This document shows positions 24,489 to 33,256 of a stretch of 64,000 nucleotides of DNA, one piece after another. Location: assembly GCA_032000125.1 (NCBI GenBank), contig DAMALH010000009.1, positions 49,853 through 113,852 of the forward strand, written 5' to 3'. The notes under the pieces are model-generated. The model worked only from the letters and a program-made list of their open reading frames with translations. It made no database searches and was not told the origin of the DNA. Position 1 is the first letter of the stretch, and the number at the start of each line of letters is the position of its first letter. The DNA is from Dryocola sp032000125. Its GTDB lineage: Bacteria > Pseudomonadota > Gammaproteobacteria > Enterobacterales > Enterobacteriaceae. A program made the translations under genes and the position numbers.

Positions 24489-26069
24489 TCAATGCGCTCC
24501 TGCAGCACCTTCGCTCTTCACCGGCGAAAGCAATAAGCATAATGGGATTAGCAGCAAAGCCACGAAGCCCAGAATCGTGAACACGTCGACGTAGGCAAGA
24601 ATTCGCGACTGTTCAATCATCGTTTTATAAAGCTGCCCGGTCGCGATGCCGGTCGGGTCGCCGGTTTGCATCGTAAAGTCACGAATCGCCTGTGCGCCGC
24701 TTCTGATGGCCTGCTGAAACTGTTCATCAAACGGGTTCATATGGGTACTAAGATGGGCGCTGTGAGCCTGCGCACGCTCGGTTATCGCCGCCGTAGAGAG
24801 CGAGATGCCTATCGACCCCGCCACGTTACGGAACATGGTAAATAGCGCCGCCGCATCGGCGTTAAGCCGTCGGGGAATGGTAATAAACGCGATGGTAGTC
24901 AGCGGCACAAATAAGAAGCCCAGCCCGATTGACTGCGCGCTGCGGAACAGCACCAGCGTTTCGAAATCGACATTCGGCGTCAGGTTGCGCGACCAGAAAA
25001 ACGACGCGGCAAGGCAGCTAAAGCCAAAGGCGATTATCCAGCGCGTCTGCACAATCGGCATTAGCTTAATCACCAGCGGGATGGTCAGCACGATCAGCAC
25101 CGCGCCGGGGGAAAGCACCAGCCCGGACCAGGTCGCGGTATACCCCAGATCCTGCTGGGCAAGCTGGGGAATAACGACGGAGCTGCCGTATAAAATCATC
25201 GCCATTCCCGCCATCAACATGCTGGAGACGGCAAAATTTTTATCCTTCATACAGCGTAAATCCACCACCGGCTTTTTGGCGTAAATCAGCCAGAAAATGG
25301 CGCCGATAATGCCGATTATCGTCAGCACGGCAAAGGTGCGGATAAAGTTCGAATAGAACCAGTCGTCATCTTCACCGCGATCCAGCATCACCTGCAGGCA
25401 GCCCAGGCCAAGCGCGATAAGGCCGATGCCGGTCCAGTCAACGGTAAGTTTTTCCTCAGATTTACGCTCCCACGGCGGGTCTTCAAGCAGTTGGTAAATC
25501 GCCAGCACCGTCACAATGCCGACCGGGATATTGATAAAAAAGACCCAGCGCCAGGAGTAGTTGTCGGTTATCCATCCGCCGAGGGTTGGCCCAAGCACCG
25601 GCGCAACGATAATGGCAATCGACGACAGCCCGAACGCTTTACCTCGATCCTCAGGCTTAAAGTAATCCAGCAAAACCGACTGCTGCGTGGGCTGTAGCCC
25701 ACCGCCGAAGAAGCCCTGCATAACGCGGAACAAAATAATTTCCCACAGTTCGGTGGCGATGCCGCACAAAAACGAACAGACGGTAAACATTACTATGCAG
25801 ATTAAAAAAAACTGCTTGCGGCCAAACAGGCGGCTTAAGAAGGCGGAAATAGGCAGCACAATACCGTTCGCTACCAGGTATGAGGTGAGCACCCAGGTGG
25901 ACTCGTCATAGCTTGAGGAGAGCGACCCCGCCACGTGCGGGAGCGCCACGTTAACGATGGTGGTATCAAGGATTTCCATGAACACGGCGAGCGTGACGAC
26001 TATCGCCACGGCCCACGGATTACTGGCAGGTTTCCAGTTATCGTGATGCTCAGCGGCCATCTCACTCAT
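24489..26069 (-). CDS. DHA2-family MFS multidrug efflux transporter (EmrB-like)
   Basis: 526 residues with fourteen membrane segments, as in EmrB (512). Motifs are LDTTIVNVALPHVAGSL (DHA2 motif D1), LFGRKQFFLICIVMF (motif A) and VAPVLGPTLGGWITDNYSWR (motif C, antiporter signature). Proton-driven export of hydrophobic compounds together with an EmrA-type adaptor. The start overlaps the end of the HlyD-type gene by four bases. E. coli emrAB lies elsewhere with an EmrR regulator, and no such regulator is seen here. Confidence 0.92.
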   Translation of the reverse strand: MSEMAAEHHDNWKPASNPWAVAIVVTLAVFMEILDTTIVNVALPHVAGSLSSSYDESTWVLTSYLVANGIVLPISAFLSRLFGRKQFFLICIVMFTVCSFLCGIATELWEIILFRVMQGFFGGGLQPTQQSVLLDYFKPEDRGKAFGLSSIAIIVAPVLGPTLGGWITDNYSWRWVFFINIPVGIVTVLAIYQLLEDPPWERKSEEKLTVDWTGIGLIALGLGCLQVMLDRGEDDDWFYSNFIRTFAVLTIIGIIGAIFWLIYAKKPVVDLRCMKDKNFAVSSMLMAGMAMILYGSSVVIPQLAQQDLGYTATWSGLVLSPGAVLIVLTIPLVIKLMPIVQTRWIIAFGFSCLAASFFWSRNLTPNVDFETLVLFRSAQSIGLGFLFVPLTTIAFITIPRRLNADAAALFTMFRNVAGSIGISLSTAAITERAQAHSAHLSTHMNPFDEQFQQAIRSGAQAIRDFTMQTGDPTGIATGQLYKTMIEQSRILAYVDVFTILGFVALLLIPLCLLLSPVKSEGAAGAH

Positions 26070-27205
26070 TCGACGGTTACCTTCGGCTCAACGGACAGCC
26101 CCAGCGGCAGCGGATGGTTCGCATCCAGCCCTTTATCAATGACGATTTTCACCGGCACGCGCTGGACGATTTTCACAAAGTTGCCGGTAGCGTTTTCCGC
26201 CGGGAAGGCCGAGAAACGCGAGCCGCTACCCTGCTGAATGCTGTCGATATGCCCCTCCAGCTCCATGTCCGGGTAAGCGTCCACGCTGAGCTGCACTTTA
26301 TTACCGGGGCGCATTCTTTCTAGCTGGGACTCTTTGAAGTTCGCCGTCACCCAGATATCCGGGGAGACGACTGAAAACAGCGCCGTTCCGGCCTGTACCA
26401 GCGAGCCGAGCTGCACGTTACGCAGCGTGACAACGCCGTCAAACGGCGCGCGCACTTCGGTGTAAGAGAGGTTCAGCGCTGCCGTTTCAAGCTGGGCTTT
26501 GGCCTGTTCCACCTGCCGGGCGCGGGCTTCTACGTTGGTTTCCTGCTGGCGGATTTGCAGTTTGACCTGGCTTGCAACGTCAAGCTGTGCGCGAGCGTTG
26601 GCAAGCCCCGCTTCGGCTGAACGCAGCTGCGCGCTGGCGGTATCTATATTTTGCTGGGAGGTGGCGCGAGGGTCCACGCCGCGCTGGCGTTTGTATTCTG
26701 CGCGGGCATTGGCTAAATCCGCCTCTGCCTTAGTGACCTGCGCCTGCGCCTGATCGCGCTGGGCTGGATACTGCACTTTTGCCAGATCGAGCTGCGCCTG
26801 AGCCTGATGCAGTTGAGACTCCGCAAGGCCAACCTGCGCCTGGGCATGATCGCGCTGCGCGGCGGCATCACGCGGGTCGATAACCACCAGCAGGTCGCCT
26901 TTATGCACCCGCTGGTTATCACCGATATGCAATTCCGTGACGTAACCCGCCACTTTCGGCGCGATGGTAACGGCGTTACCTTCGGTGAAGGCATCGTCTG
27001 TAGTCTCTTCGTTTCGGGTCAGAAACCACCATACTGCCGCCACAATCACCATGATCACCACGACGATGCCGAGAATAATCAGCGGCTTTTTGCCGGGGCG
27101 TTTCTTTTCATCATTTTTGTTATTGTCGTTTTGCTTCTCTTCTTGCTGCTCTTCGCTCTTGTCCGGCTCTTCGCTCTTGTCCGGCTTGTCGTTTTGTTCT
27201 GCCAT
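26066..27205 (-). CDS. HlyD-family membrane fusion protein (EmrA-like)
   Basis: 379 residues. A cytoplasmic N-terminus of about 38 residues is strikingly charged, with a repeated PDKSEE unit and Gln/Asn-rich sequence. One membrane segment follows (LIILGIVVVIMVIVAAVWWF), then the adaptor: lipoyl half (GYVTELHIGDNQRVHKGDLL), a long alpha-helical hairpin rich in Gln and Ala (residues about 120-220), and the second lipoyl half (APFDGVVTLRNVQLGSLVQAG). It links the EmrB-like pump to the outer-membrane channel. It is the first gene of the three-gene operon. EmrA in E. coli has a shorter charged tail. Confidence 0.92.
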   Translation of the reverse strand: MAEQNDKPDKSEEPDKSEEQQEEKQNDNNKNDEKKRPGKKPLIILGIVVVIMVIVAAVWWFLTRNEETTDDAFTEGNAVTIAPKVAGYVTELHIGDNQRVHKGDLLVVIDPRDAAAQRDHAQAQVGLAESQLHQAQAQLDLAKVQYPAQRDQAQAQVTKAEADLANARAEYKRQRGVDPRATSQQNIDTASAQLRSAEAGLANARAQLDVASQVKLQIRQQETNVEARARQVEQAKAQLETAALNLSYTEVRAPFDGVVTLRNVQLGSLVQAGTALFSVVSPDIWVTANFKESQLERMRPGNKVQLSVDAYPDMELEGHIDSIQQGSGSRFSAFPAENATGNFVKIVQRVPVKIVIDKGLDANHPLPLGLSVEPKVTVE

Positions 27206-27317
27206 AGTTCGCTAACTCTTCCAGGCCGCGTCATCTGCGCCGCAAAAAATTTACCGTTTAGTAAATTTAGGAGCTAGCTATACATTTGCCAGGAAATACT
27301 GACAATTGGTATTTATC

Positions 27318-28430
27318 TTAGGTCATCAGCAGAAGCAAGCCGTATCCCACCAGCGCTGCCCAAAGCAGCATCGGCAGGGAATAATAATGGAATCGCACCC
27401 AGATTCGCCTGTCGTTTGCCATGCGCAGGGCGATGAGGTTGGCAAGCGAACCCGGCAGCAGGCCAAAGCCGCCAACGTTTACGGCAAAGGCCAGCAGAGC
27501 CGAGGGTGGAACGTAGTTAAGCAGCAAAATAGTAGCAGGCACGTTGCTGATGATTTGCGAAAGGGCAATGCCCAGCGTAAATAATCCCCCTTGCGAAAGC
27601 TGGCTCACGTCGTGCAGAACGTGCCCGGCAACCGGCAGCCGGGTGATTAAGTGGACGTCGATAAACATCACCATAAACACCAGCAGCAGGCTCCAGTCGA
27701 TTTTCAACAGCACCCGCCTCGCAAGTACGATAAAACCCAGGGCAACCACGGCAAGGCCCCAGATTTCCTGCTTTAGATCAAGCGAGACAATAAACACCAC
27801 GTACAGCGCAACGCTTGCGTAAACCAGACGCGGTTGCCAGGCGTGTATTTTGTCGTGCCCATGGTAGCGCAGCGTCTTTTTCGGGAAGCAGAACCAGCAC
27901 AGCGCCAGCAGGCTTGCCGCCATCGCTCCTGCAAGGGGAGCCATTTGCCAGGTAAAGGCGGCAAACGAAAGGCCTGAACGCCCCCACAGCAGGATATTTT
28001 GCGGATTGCCGATTGGCGTAAGCAGCGAACCGGCATTCACCGCCAGCGCCTCAAAGATAATCAGCCGGTTTACCGGTATCGAGCAGAGTTTTTTGAGCGT
28101 GATAGTCAGCGGCACGATAATAAACAGCGCCACGTCGTTGGTGAGAAAGGTTGAAAGCACCGCCGCCGCGCTGGTCATAAACAGCGCAAGCTGCCGTTCG
28201 CTGCCAAAGCGTTTCACCATCCGGCGGCCCAGCACATCAAAGTAGCCGCTCAGCTCCACGCCTTTGGTTAGCATCATCAATCCCGTCAGGGTAATGATGG
28301 TGTGCCAGTCAATGGCTCCGGCCCACAGGCCAGGACGAAAGGGAACCGCCAGAGAACAGGCGGCACCGATAATCAGCAACAGATGAAGAAAACGATCGCG
28401 CAAAAACGGCCTGACCAGCGTTTTTACCAT
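27318..28430 (-). CDS. ybiR: YbiR, arsenical-pump/anion permease (ArsB/NhaD superfamily)
   Basis: 370 residues (E. coli YbiR 372). About ten membrane segments. Conserved stretches are DWHTIITLTGLMMLTKGVEL, STFLTNDVALFIIVPLT, NAGSLLTPIGNPQNILLWG and NVGGFGLLPGSLANLIALR. The duplicated TNDVALF and SNVPATILL sites are typical of ion-transporter superfamily re-entrant loops. Substrate unknown. The start codon directly follows the mntR stop, so the two are one operon, as in E. coli. Confidence 0.92.
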   Translation of the reverse strand: MVKTLVRPFLRDRFLHLLLIIGAACSLAVPFRPGLWAGAIDWHTIITLTGLMMLTKGVELSGYFDVLGRRMVKRFGSERQLALFMTSAAAVLSTFLTNDVALFIIVPLTITLKKLCSIPVNRLIIFEALAVNAGSLLTPIGNPQNILLWGRSGLSFAAFTWQMAPLAGAMAASLLALCWFCFPKKTLRYHGHDKIHAWQPRLVYASVALYVVFIVSLDLKQEIWGLAVVALGFIVLARRVLLKIDWSLLLVFMVMFIDVHLITRLPVAGHVLHDVSQLSQGGLFTLGIALSQIISNVPATILLLNYVPPSALLAFAVNVGGFGLLPGSLANLIALRMANDRRIWVRFHYYSLPMLLWAALVGYGLLLLMT

Positions 28431-28901
28431 TTATTGTTTAAAGCCGCTCTGCTGCGTGAAGCGAAGGAAGGCTTCCAGCGTCTCTTCGCTGACGTGGTGT
28501 TCCACGCCTTCGGCATCAATGCGGGCCGTTTCCGGGCTGATTCCTAACGCCAGAAAGAAGTTTTCCACAATCTGGTGGCGTTCGCGGCTAAGCTGCGCCT
28601 GCTTTTCCCCTTCCGGCGTCAGAAAAACGCCTCGCCAGGGAATCTGTTCAATCAGGCCAAGCGTTGCCAGGCGCTTAAGCATTTTGGCAACCGTCGGCTG
28701 CGATACTCCCAGGCGCGCGGCCATATCGACCTGGCGCACTTCCCCAACCTCGCGAATAAGATCCGAGATCAGTTCGACATAATCATCAATTAATTCACGG
28801 CGATGCGCTTCCCGCACCTGACGAAAACCTTCGACATGTTCTTCAACATTAAGTAGCTGCGTCACTTTTTTACTGTTCTTTTGACCTGCCTGACGGCTCA
28901 T
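28431..28901 (-). CDS. mntR: Manganese-responsive transcriptional regulator MntR
   Basis: 156 residues (E. coli 155), DtxR family. The winged helix is VRQVDMAARLGVSQPTVAKM followed by LKRLATLGLIEQIPWRGVFL. The dimerisation domain has the Mn-binding residues in GEKQAQLSRERHQIVENFFL and DAEGVEHHVSEETLEAFLRF. In E. coli MntR with Mn(II) represses mntH and mntS and activates mntP. It is divergent from mntS, and two matching dyads lie between them. Confidence 0.95.
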   Translation of the reverse strand: MSRQAGQKNSKKVTQLLNVEEHVEGFRQVREAHRRELIDDYVELISDLIREVGEVRQVDMAARLGVSQPTVAKMLKRLATLGLIEQIPWRGVFLTPEGEKQAQLSRERHQIVENFFLALGISPETARIDAEGVEHHVSEETLEAFLRFTQQSGFKQ

Positions 28902-28993
28902 GGAGCTTCCTCATACAGTGGCGCGACATCGTTCTTCGTCGGCGGAAGCGCCCATTGTAAACCACCTCCTCGCATCCACAAAAATTTAACGGC

Positions 28994-29026
28994 ATAGCAA
29001 TAGCTATATAATATAGCCTGTGCTAT
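28994..29026. promoter_or_regulatory. Twin MntR-type operators in mntR-mntS spacer
   Basis: Two dyads of the same design lie in tandem: ATAGC-AATA-GCTAT (28994-29007) and ATAGC-CTGT-GCTAT (29013-29026), with centres 19 bases apart. MntR sites in enterobacteria contain ATAGC...GCTAT. A TATAAT-like sequence (around 29006-29012) lies between them, so binding would block the mntS promoter. Confidence 0.78.
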
Positions 29027-29091
29027 ACCTGTATGTAATGCAGTCAGCTCTTAACGGATTAAGGGTGGTAAAGTTAACGAGGAGGATTTTT

Positions 29092-29220
29092 ATGAACGAA
29101 TTCAAGAGGTGCATAAGCGTGTTTACTCACTCCCCTTTCCAGGTGCGGTTAATGCTGCTGAATATGCTGTGTGACTGGGTTTCCGGGAAACCTAAGCAGG
29201 GCGAAAAGACGAAGCCATAG
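29092..29220 (+). CDS. mntS: Small protein MntS
   Basis: 42 residues, the same length as E. coli MntS: it starts MNEFKRCISVFTHSPFQVRL and ends with a Lys-rich tail. MntS raises the intracellular manganese pool, apparently by inhibiting the exporter MntP, and is made when Mn is scarce. The ATG at 29092 has a very strong ribosome binding site (GAGGAGG); an in-frame upstream start at 29020 lies inside the operator and is rejected. The last codons form the left arm of the terminator hairpin. Confidence 0.93.
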   Translation: MNEFKRCISVFTHSPFQVRLMLLNMLCDWVSGKPKQGEKTKP

Positions 29221-29241
29221 GCGTTCGCCCTGCCTTCTTTT
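29196..29241 (+). terminator. Intrinsic terminator overlapping the 3' end of mntS
   Basis: GCAGGGCGAA (29196-29205) pairs with TTCGCCCTGC (29224-29233), followed by CTTCTTTT. The left arm is inside the mntS coding sequence, about 16 bases before its stop codon. Confidence 0.75.
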
Positions 29242-29537
29242 GCCCGGCTGTTTTCGCCTTCTGCGTCATCTTTTTGTAACAACTGTTTTCTATTATTCCC
29301 GCAAATACGCTCTCTTCCCTCGCTTTATCCACACAAAGTGCCCGATTTGCAATCCGCCTCGCAAAACGCGCTTTGCTTAGCAGTTGATCTTCTTTACGTT
29401 GCGCTCTATCTTCTTGCAGCTCTGCACATTAAGCGGCTCGCAGACGCGGTTGCGTCTCCCTTCTTTTCCGCCTGTCAGGCAGGTTTTTGACCCTTGTCGC
29501 CAGGGTTCTCGCATGGCGTTTTGTTGATTCGGTAAAC
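29221..29537. other. mntS-opgE intergenic region
   Basis: 317 bases. Its first part is the mntS terminator. The rest is T/C-rich with no gene I can support; it should contain the opgE promoter and 5' leader, but no hexamer pair stands out. Confidence 0.5.
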
Positions 29538-31121
29538 ATGAATTTAACGGCTAAAGATACCCTCACGGCTCGCGGTGTTGCGCTCAACCCGTGGACCGCT
29601 TTCTATTTTCTGCAATCGCTGCTTATTAACTTTGCTTTAGGTTACCCGTTCAGCCTGCTTTATGCGGTTGCTTTTGGCTGCGTATTGCTGTTGCTCTGGC
29701 GGCGCGCTCCGCGCCTGCAAAAAGGCGTGATTGCGGTTTGCAGCCTGGTGGCGGCAATGTATTTCCCTTTCGGGCAGGCTTACGGCGCGCCGAACTTCAA
29801 TACCCTACTGGCGCTGCACTCAACTAACTTTGAAGAATCCACGGAGATAATGACCATCTTCCCGTGGTACAGCTATCTGGTGTCCGTGTTTATTCTGGCG
29901 CTGGGCTATATAGCCGTGCGTCGCAAAACCGCGGCAAATCCGGCCTGGAGTCACTTAGACAGCGGCTGTCTGGCAATAAGCCTGGCGTGCTTTTTCGTCA
30001 CGCCGGTGCAAAACCTTGCCCAGGGCGGCGTCTTTAAATTCAAAGACACGGGCTATCCGGTATTCCGCTTCGTCAAAGACGTGCTGGTAAATAACCAGGA
30101 AGTGCTTGATGAGCAAACCCGCATGCAGGAGTTTGCAAAAATGAAAGACACCTGGAATGTGCTGGCGGTAAAACCTAAGTATCACACTTATGTGGTGGTG
30201 ATTGGCGAGAGCGCGCGCCGCGATGCGCTTGGCGCTTTTGGCGGCCACTGGAACAACACGCCGTTTGCCAGCTCGGTTAACGGCAACTTATTTACGGACT
30301 ACATTTCGGCCAGCGGCTCCACGCAGAAATCGCTGGGTATGACGCTCAACCGCGTTATCGACGGCAAGCCACAATACCAGGATAATATTGTGACGCTCGC
30401 CAACCGCGCCGGTTTTCAGACATGGTGGTTCTCAAACCAGGGCCAGATTGGCGAGTACGATACCGCTATTGCCAGCATCGCAAAACGCGCAGACGAAGTG
30501 CAGTTTCTGAAAAGCGGTGATTTTGAAGCGGATAAAAACACCCGCGATGAAGCGCTACTGAAGATGACGGCACAGGTATTCGCCACCCGTCGAACCACGC
30601 CGCAGCTAATCGTGCTGCATCTGATGGGCTCGCATCCGCAGGCGTGCGACCGCACGCAAGGCAAGTATGCGGAGTTTGTGCAGTCGAAAGAAACGTCCTG
30701 CTATCTCTACAGCATGACGCAGACTGACGATCTTCTTAAACAGCTTTATCAGCAGTTGCAGAACACCGGCGAGACTTTCTCGATGGTGTATTTCTCAGAT
30801 CACGGTCTGGCCTTTAAAGAACGCGGCACCAAAGTGCAGTATCTGGCGCATGACGATGAGTTCCAGCAGAATTTCCAGGTGCCCTTTATGGTGCTTTCAA
30901 GCGATGATAAAAAACACCGTCTGATTACCGCGCGCCGTTCGGCCAACGATTTTCTTAATTTCTTCTCTGACTGGACCGGAATAAAAACCAACCAGCTGGC
31001 GATGAAATATAAATTTATTTCCGAGCAAAAGGCGGGTCCGGCCTGGATTACTAACTTCAGGCTTAAGAAGGTGGACTATAATCATCTGCAGAGCGACATC
31101 TTTGAGATTAAAACGCGCTGA
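29538..31121 (+). CDS. opgE: Phosphoethanolamine transferase OpgE (YbiP)
   Basis: 527 residues from the ATG at 29538, the same length as E. coli YbiP/OpgE; the 17 extra upstream codons are rejected by alignment. The N-terminal membrane domain has four to five segments (FYFLQSLLINFALGYPFSLL, YAVAFGCVLLLLWR). The periplasmic alkaline-phosphatase-like sulfatase domain has the metal and nucleophile region VVVIGESARRDALGAFGGH and SGSTQKSLGMTLNR (catalytic Thr/Ser region), and YFSDHGLAFKERG. OpgE adds phosphoethanolamine to osmoregulated periplasmic glucans in E. coli. Confidence 0.9.
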   Translation: MNLTAKDTLTARGVALNPWTAFYFLQSLLINFALGYPFSLLYAVAFGCVLLLLWRRAPRLQKGVIAVCSLVAAMYFPFGQAYGAPNFNTLLALHSTNFEESTEIMTIFPWYSYLVSVFILALGYIAVRRKTAANPAWSHLDSGCLAISLACFFVTPVQNLAQGGVFKFKDTGYPVFRFVKDVLVNNQEVLDEQTRMQEFAKMKDTWNVLAVKPKYHTYVVVIGESARRDALGAFGGHWNNTPFASSVNGNLFTDYISASGSTQKSLGMTLNRVIDGKPQYQDNIVTLANRAGFQTWWFSNQGQIGEYDTAIASIAKRADEVQFLKSGDFEADKNTRDEALLKMTAQVFATRRTTPQLIVLHLMGSHPQACDRTQGKYAEFVQSKETSCYLYSMTQTDDLLKQLYQQLQNTGETFSMVYFSDHGLAFKERGTKVQYLAHDDEFQQNFQVPFMVLSSDDKKHRLITARRSANDFLNFFSDWTGIKTNQLAMKYKFISEQKAGPAWITNFRLKKVDYNHLQSDIFEIKTR

Positions 31122-31136
31122 GGTGAATTAAGGACA

Positions 31137-31169
31137 TAAAAAATCCGCCACAGGGGCGGATTTTTTTTC
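31137..31169. terminator. Bidirectional intrinsic terminator, opgE / ompX
   Basis: AAATCCGCC/GGCGGATTT with a short loop, A-rich on the left and eight Ts on the right, between the convergent opgE and ompX genes. A second small hairpin (TTCACC...GGGTGAA) follows at 31168-31187 and overlaps the ompX stop region. Confidence 0.85.
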
Positions 31170-31185
31170 ACCTTTAAAGGGTGAA

Positions 31186-31692
31186 TTAGAAGCGGTAACC
31201 CACGCCTGCGATCCAGGTGCCAACATCAACGTTACGGATGCGGCTCTGCTCGTAGGAAACGTCCAGCGCAACGTTTTCAACTGGGTTGAACTGCATACCT
31301 GCGCCGTAGGAGAAACCGTAGTCGCTGGAGTCAGATTTTGCCGGGTAGTCGGTGCTCTGGAATTTACCGTAGCCTACACCCACAACGCCGTAGACGCTTG
31401 CCCAGTCGTTCAGACGGAAAGCAGGACCTGCGGTAACGCCGTAGTATTGACCTTTGTTGTAAACGCCGTTTTCAGTGCGGTCTTTTTCGGTGTAGGTAAA
31501 GGAACCGATATAACCCAGCGGGGTGTCGTTTTCGTAACGGTATTTCAGGTTGAAGCCGTTAGCTTTGTTAGCAACGCCCTGATAATCGCTCTGCGCATAA
31601 CCACCGGTTACGGTGCTGGTTGCTGCAGTAGCGGTACCTACGGAAACGGCCAGAACACAAGCCAGTGCTGAAAGACATGCAATTTTTTTCAT
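31186..31692 (-). CDS. ompX: Outer-membrane protein OmpX
   Basis: 168 residues from the ATG at 31692. Signal peptide MKKIACLSALACVLAVSVGT ending ATA, then mature ATSTVTGGYAQSDYQG. Eight-stranded beta barrel of the Ail/Lom/OmpX family: INDWASIYGV-like strand LNDWASVYGVVGVGYGKF, SYGAGMQFNPVENVALDVSY, and C-terminal GTWIAGVGYRF with the terminal Phe required for barrel assembly. In E. coli it is repressed by the small RNAs CyaR and MicA. Next to opgE and rhtA as in E. coli. Confidence 0.96.
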   Translation of the reverse strand: MKKIACLSALACVLAVSVGTATAATSTVTGGYAQSDYQGVANKANGFNLKYRYENDTPLGYIGSFTYTEKDRTENGVYNKGQYYGVTAGPAFRLNDWASVYGVVGVGYGKFQSTDYPAKSDSSDYGFSYGAGMQFNPVENVALDVSYEQSRIRNVDVGTWIAGVGYRF

Positions 31693-32059
31693 AATCCACC
31701 TCAAATGTGCTTCAAGTAAGTCCTAAGTTTTAAATATAACAAAAGCCGGTAAGAAACTCTTCGTCAATCGTGTTGTCTAACGAATCTTTTCATGTAACAC
31801 AACGTTTCCACAACATGCTATGTCACTAAATTATCAATAATTTATTAACAAATTCGCGCAATTATTGGTGCGTTTAATAATTTCGTCATCCAGATAATTC
31901 TTAATTTTTTTGGCGTAAACTTACGCAAACTGACGGCAAGGATAGCCTAAAGCCGCCCGCTTTTTATCAATGAAAATTCAACCGGCCATAAGTTAATCCT
32001 TTACACTAGAGATATTCTCCCGGATTGACCTTCCCCGACATTAACTGACAGGACGCAGG
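31693..32059. other. Divergent ompX-rhtA promoter region
   Basis: 367 bases, AT-rich, without a gene. It must carry the ompX promoter with its long leader and the rhtA promoter (ACACTAGAGATATTCTCCCG region near 32005 has a weak -10). I see no additional hairpin with a T run. Confidence 0.5.
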
Positions 32060-32947
32060 ATGCCGTTAACTTCCCGAAAAATGCCCGTTTGGCTACCCAT
32101 CGTTATATTGCTTATAGCCATGACATCTATTCAGGGCGGCGCATCGCTTGCTAAAACGCTTTTTCCGCTGGTTGGCGCGCCGGGCGTGACCGCAATACGT
32201 CTGGCTTTGGGCACGCTGATTCTGGTGGCGGTATTCAAACCCTGGCGTTTGCGCTTTAAAGCAGAGCAGCGCCTACCGCTTTTGCTGTATGGCCTGTCGC
32301 TTGGCGCCATGAACTACCTCTTCTATTTATCTATTCAGACCATTCCCCTCGGGATAGCCGTGGCGCTGGAGTTCACCGGTCCGCTGGCCGTAGCGCTGTT
32401 CTCATCTCGCCGGGCCGTCGATTTTATCTGGGTAGTGCTGGCGGTGACGGGCCTGTGGTTTCTTCTGCCGCTCGGACAAGATATTTCTCATGTGGATTTA
32501 GCCGGCGCCGCCTATGCTCTGGGCGCCGGAGCATGCTGGGCGCTGTATATTCTGGCCGGACAAAAGGCGGGAGCCGATCACGGCCCGGCAACGGTCGCGA
32601 TAGGCTCGCTGATTGCCGCGGTAGTCTTCGTGCCAATTGGCGCATGGGAGGCGGGCAGCGCAATCTGGCACTGGTCTTTGCTTCCTTTGGGGCTTGGCGT
32701 GGCGATTCTGTCTACCGCCCTGCCGTACTCGCTGGAAATGGTTGCGCTCACCCGCTTGCCGACGCGCACCTTTGGAACGCTGATGAGCATGGAGCCCGGC
32801 CTTGCTGCGCTTTCCGGCATGCTGTTTCTTGGCGAGCATCTGAGCCTGGTTCAGTGGCTGGCCTTACTGTCGATTATCGCCGCTTCTGTCGGCTCGACGT
32901 TAACGCTAAAACGCGAGACGCAGATAAAGAGTGTCGATATAAATTAA
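32060..32947 (+). CDS. rhtA: Threonine/homoserine exporter RhtA
   Basis: 295 residues (E. coli RhtA 295). Ten membrane segments in two EamA halves; MTSIQGGASLAKTLFPLVGA, GVTAIRLALGTLILVAVFKP, ALEFTGPLAVALFSSRRAVD and LPTRTFGTLMSMEPGLAALS are conserved. Exports homoserine, threonine and some other amino acids by proton antiport. The start ATG at 32060 follows AGGACGCAGG. Located between ompX and dps as in E. coli. Confidence 0.95.
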   Translation: MPLTSRKMPVWLPIVILLIAMTSIQGGASLAKTLFPLVGAPGVTAIRLALGTLILVAVFKPWRLRFKAEQRLPLLLYGLSLGAMNYLFYLSIQTIPLGIAVALEFTGPLAVALFSSRRAVDFIWVVLAVTGLWFLLPLGQDISHVDLAGAAYALGAGACWALYILAGQKAGADHGPATVAIGSLIAAVVFVPIGAWEAGSAIWHWSLLPLGLGVAILSTALPYSLEMVALTRLPTRTFGTLMSMEPGLAALSGMLFLGEHLSLVQWLALLSIIAASVGSTLTLKRETQIKSVDIN

Positions 32948-32957
32948 TCTGGATCAA

Positions 32958-32993
32958 TTTATTTCCCGCCGCCGGGCGTGCGCGGGAAATAAA
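32958..32993. terminator. Perfect stem-loop after rhtA
   Basis: TTTATTTCCCGC pairs perfectly with GCGGGAAATAAA (12 base pairs, 12-base loop), ten bases beyond the rhtA stop. It is flanked by T/A runs rather than a long T tract, so terminator activity is likely but not certain. Confidence 0.6.
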
Positions 32994-33256
32994 AAACCGG
33001 CGATCAACCACTTATATTCCCTTTACTTTACCGGCGTAAATAAGAACTATTTATTTCTGCGATTCATTCTCTTTTCATTTTTATGAATCATCCTGGCTGA
33101 TAACTGTAACTGACTGATAGACAAACTTATTATTAATGCCATTTTGTCATTACTATTTGTCTGATAGGTATTACCAACTCCAGCAAGGTTAAAAACCGGT
33201 GCTATACTTAATCCCGGTAACAAATCAGGAAACACACATCAAGAGGATGAAAGATT

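Noticed and set aside
23170..24580. Several long forward frames opposite the outer-membrane factor gene
   Set aside because: They have Arg/Ser/Pro-rich shadow composition typical of the antisense strand of GC-rich genes; the reverse frame has the lipobox and OEP repeats.
29020..29091. Longer mntS starting at 29020
   Set aside because: The extension would begin within the second MntR dyad and lacks a binding site, while the ATG at 29092 has GAGGAGG and gives the conserved 42-residue protein.
33047..33235. 62-codon reverse frame upstream of dps
   Set aside because: Occupies the dps promoter region, has no family resemblance and no ribosome binding site.
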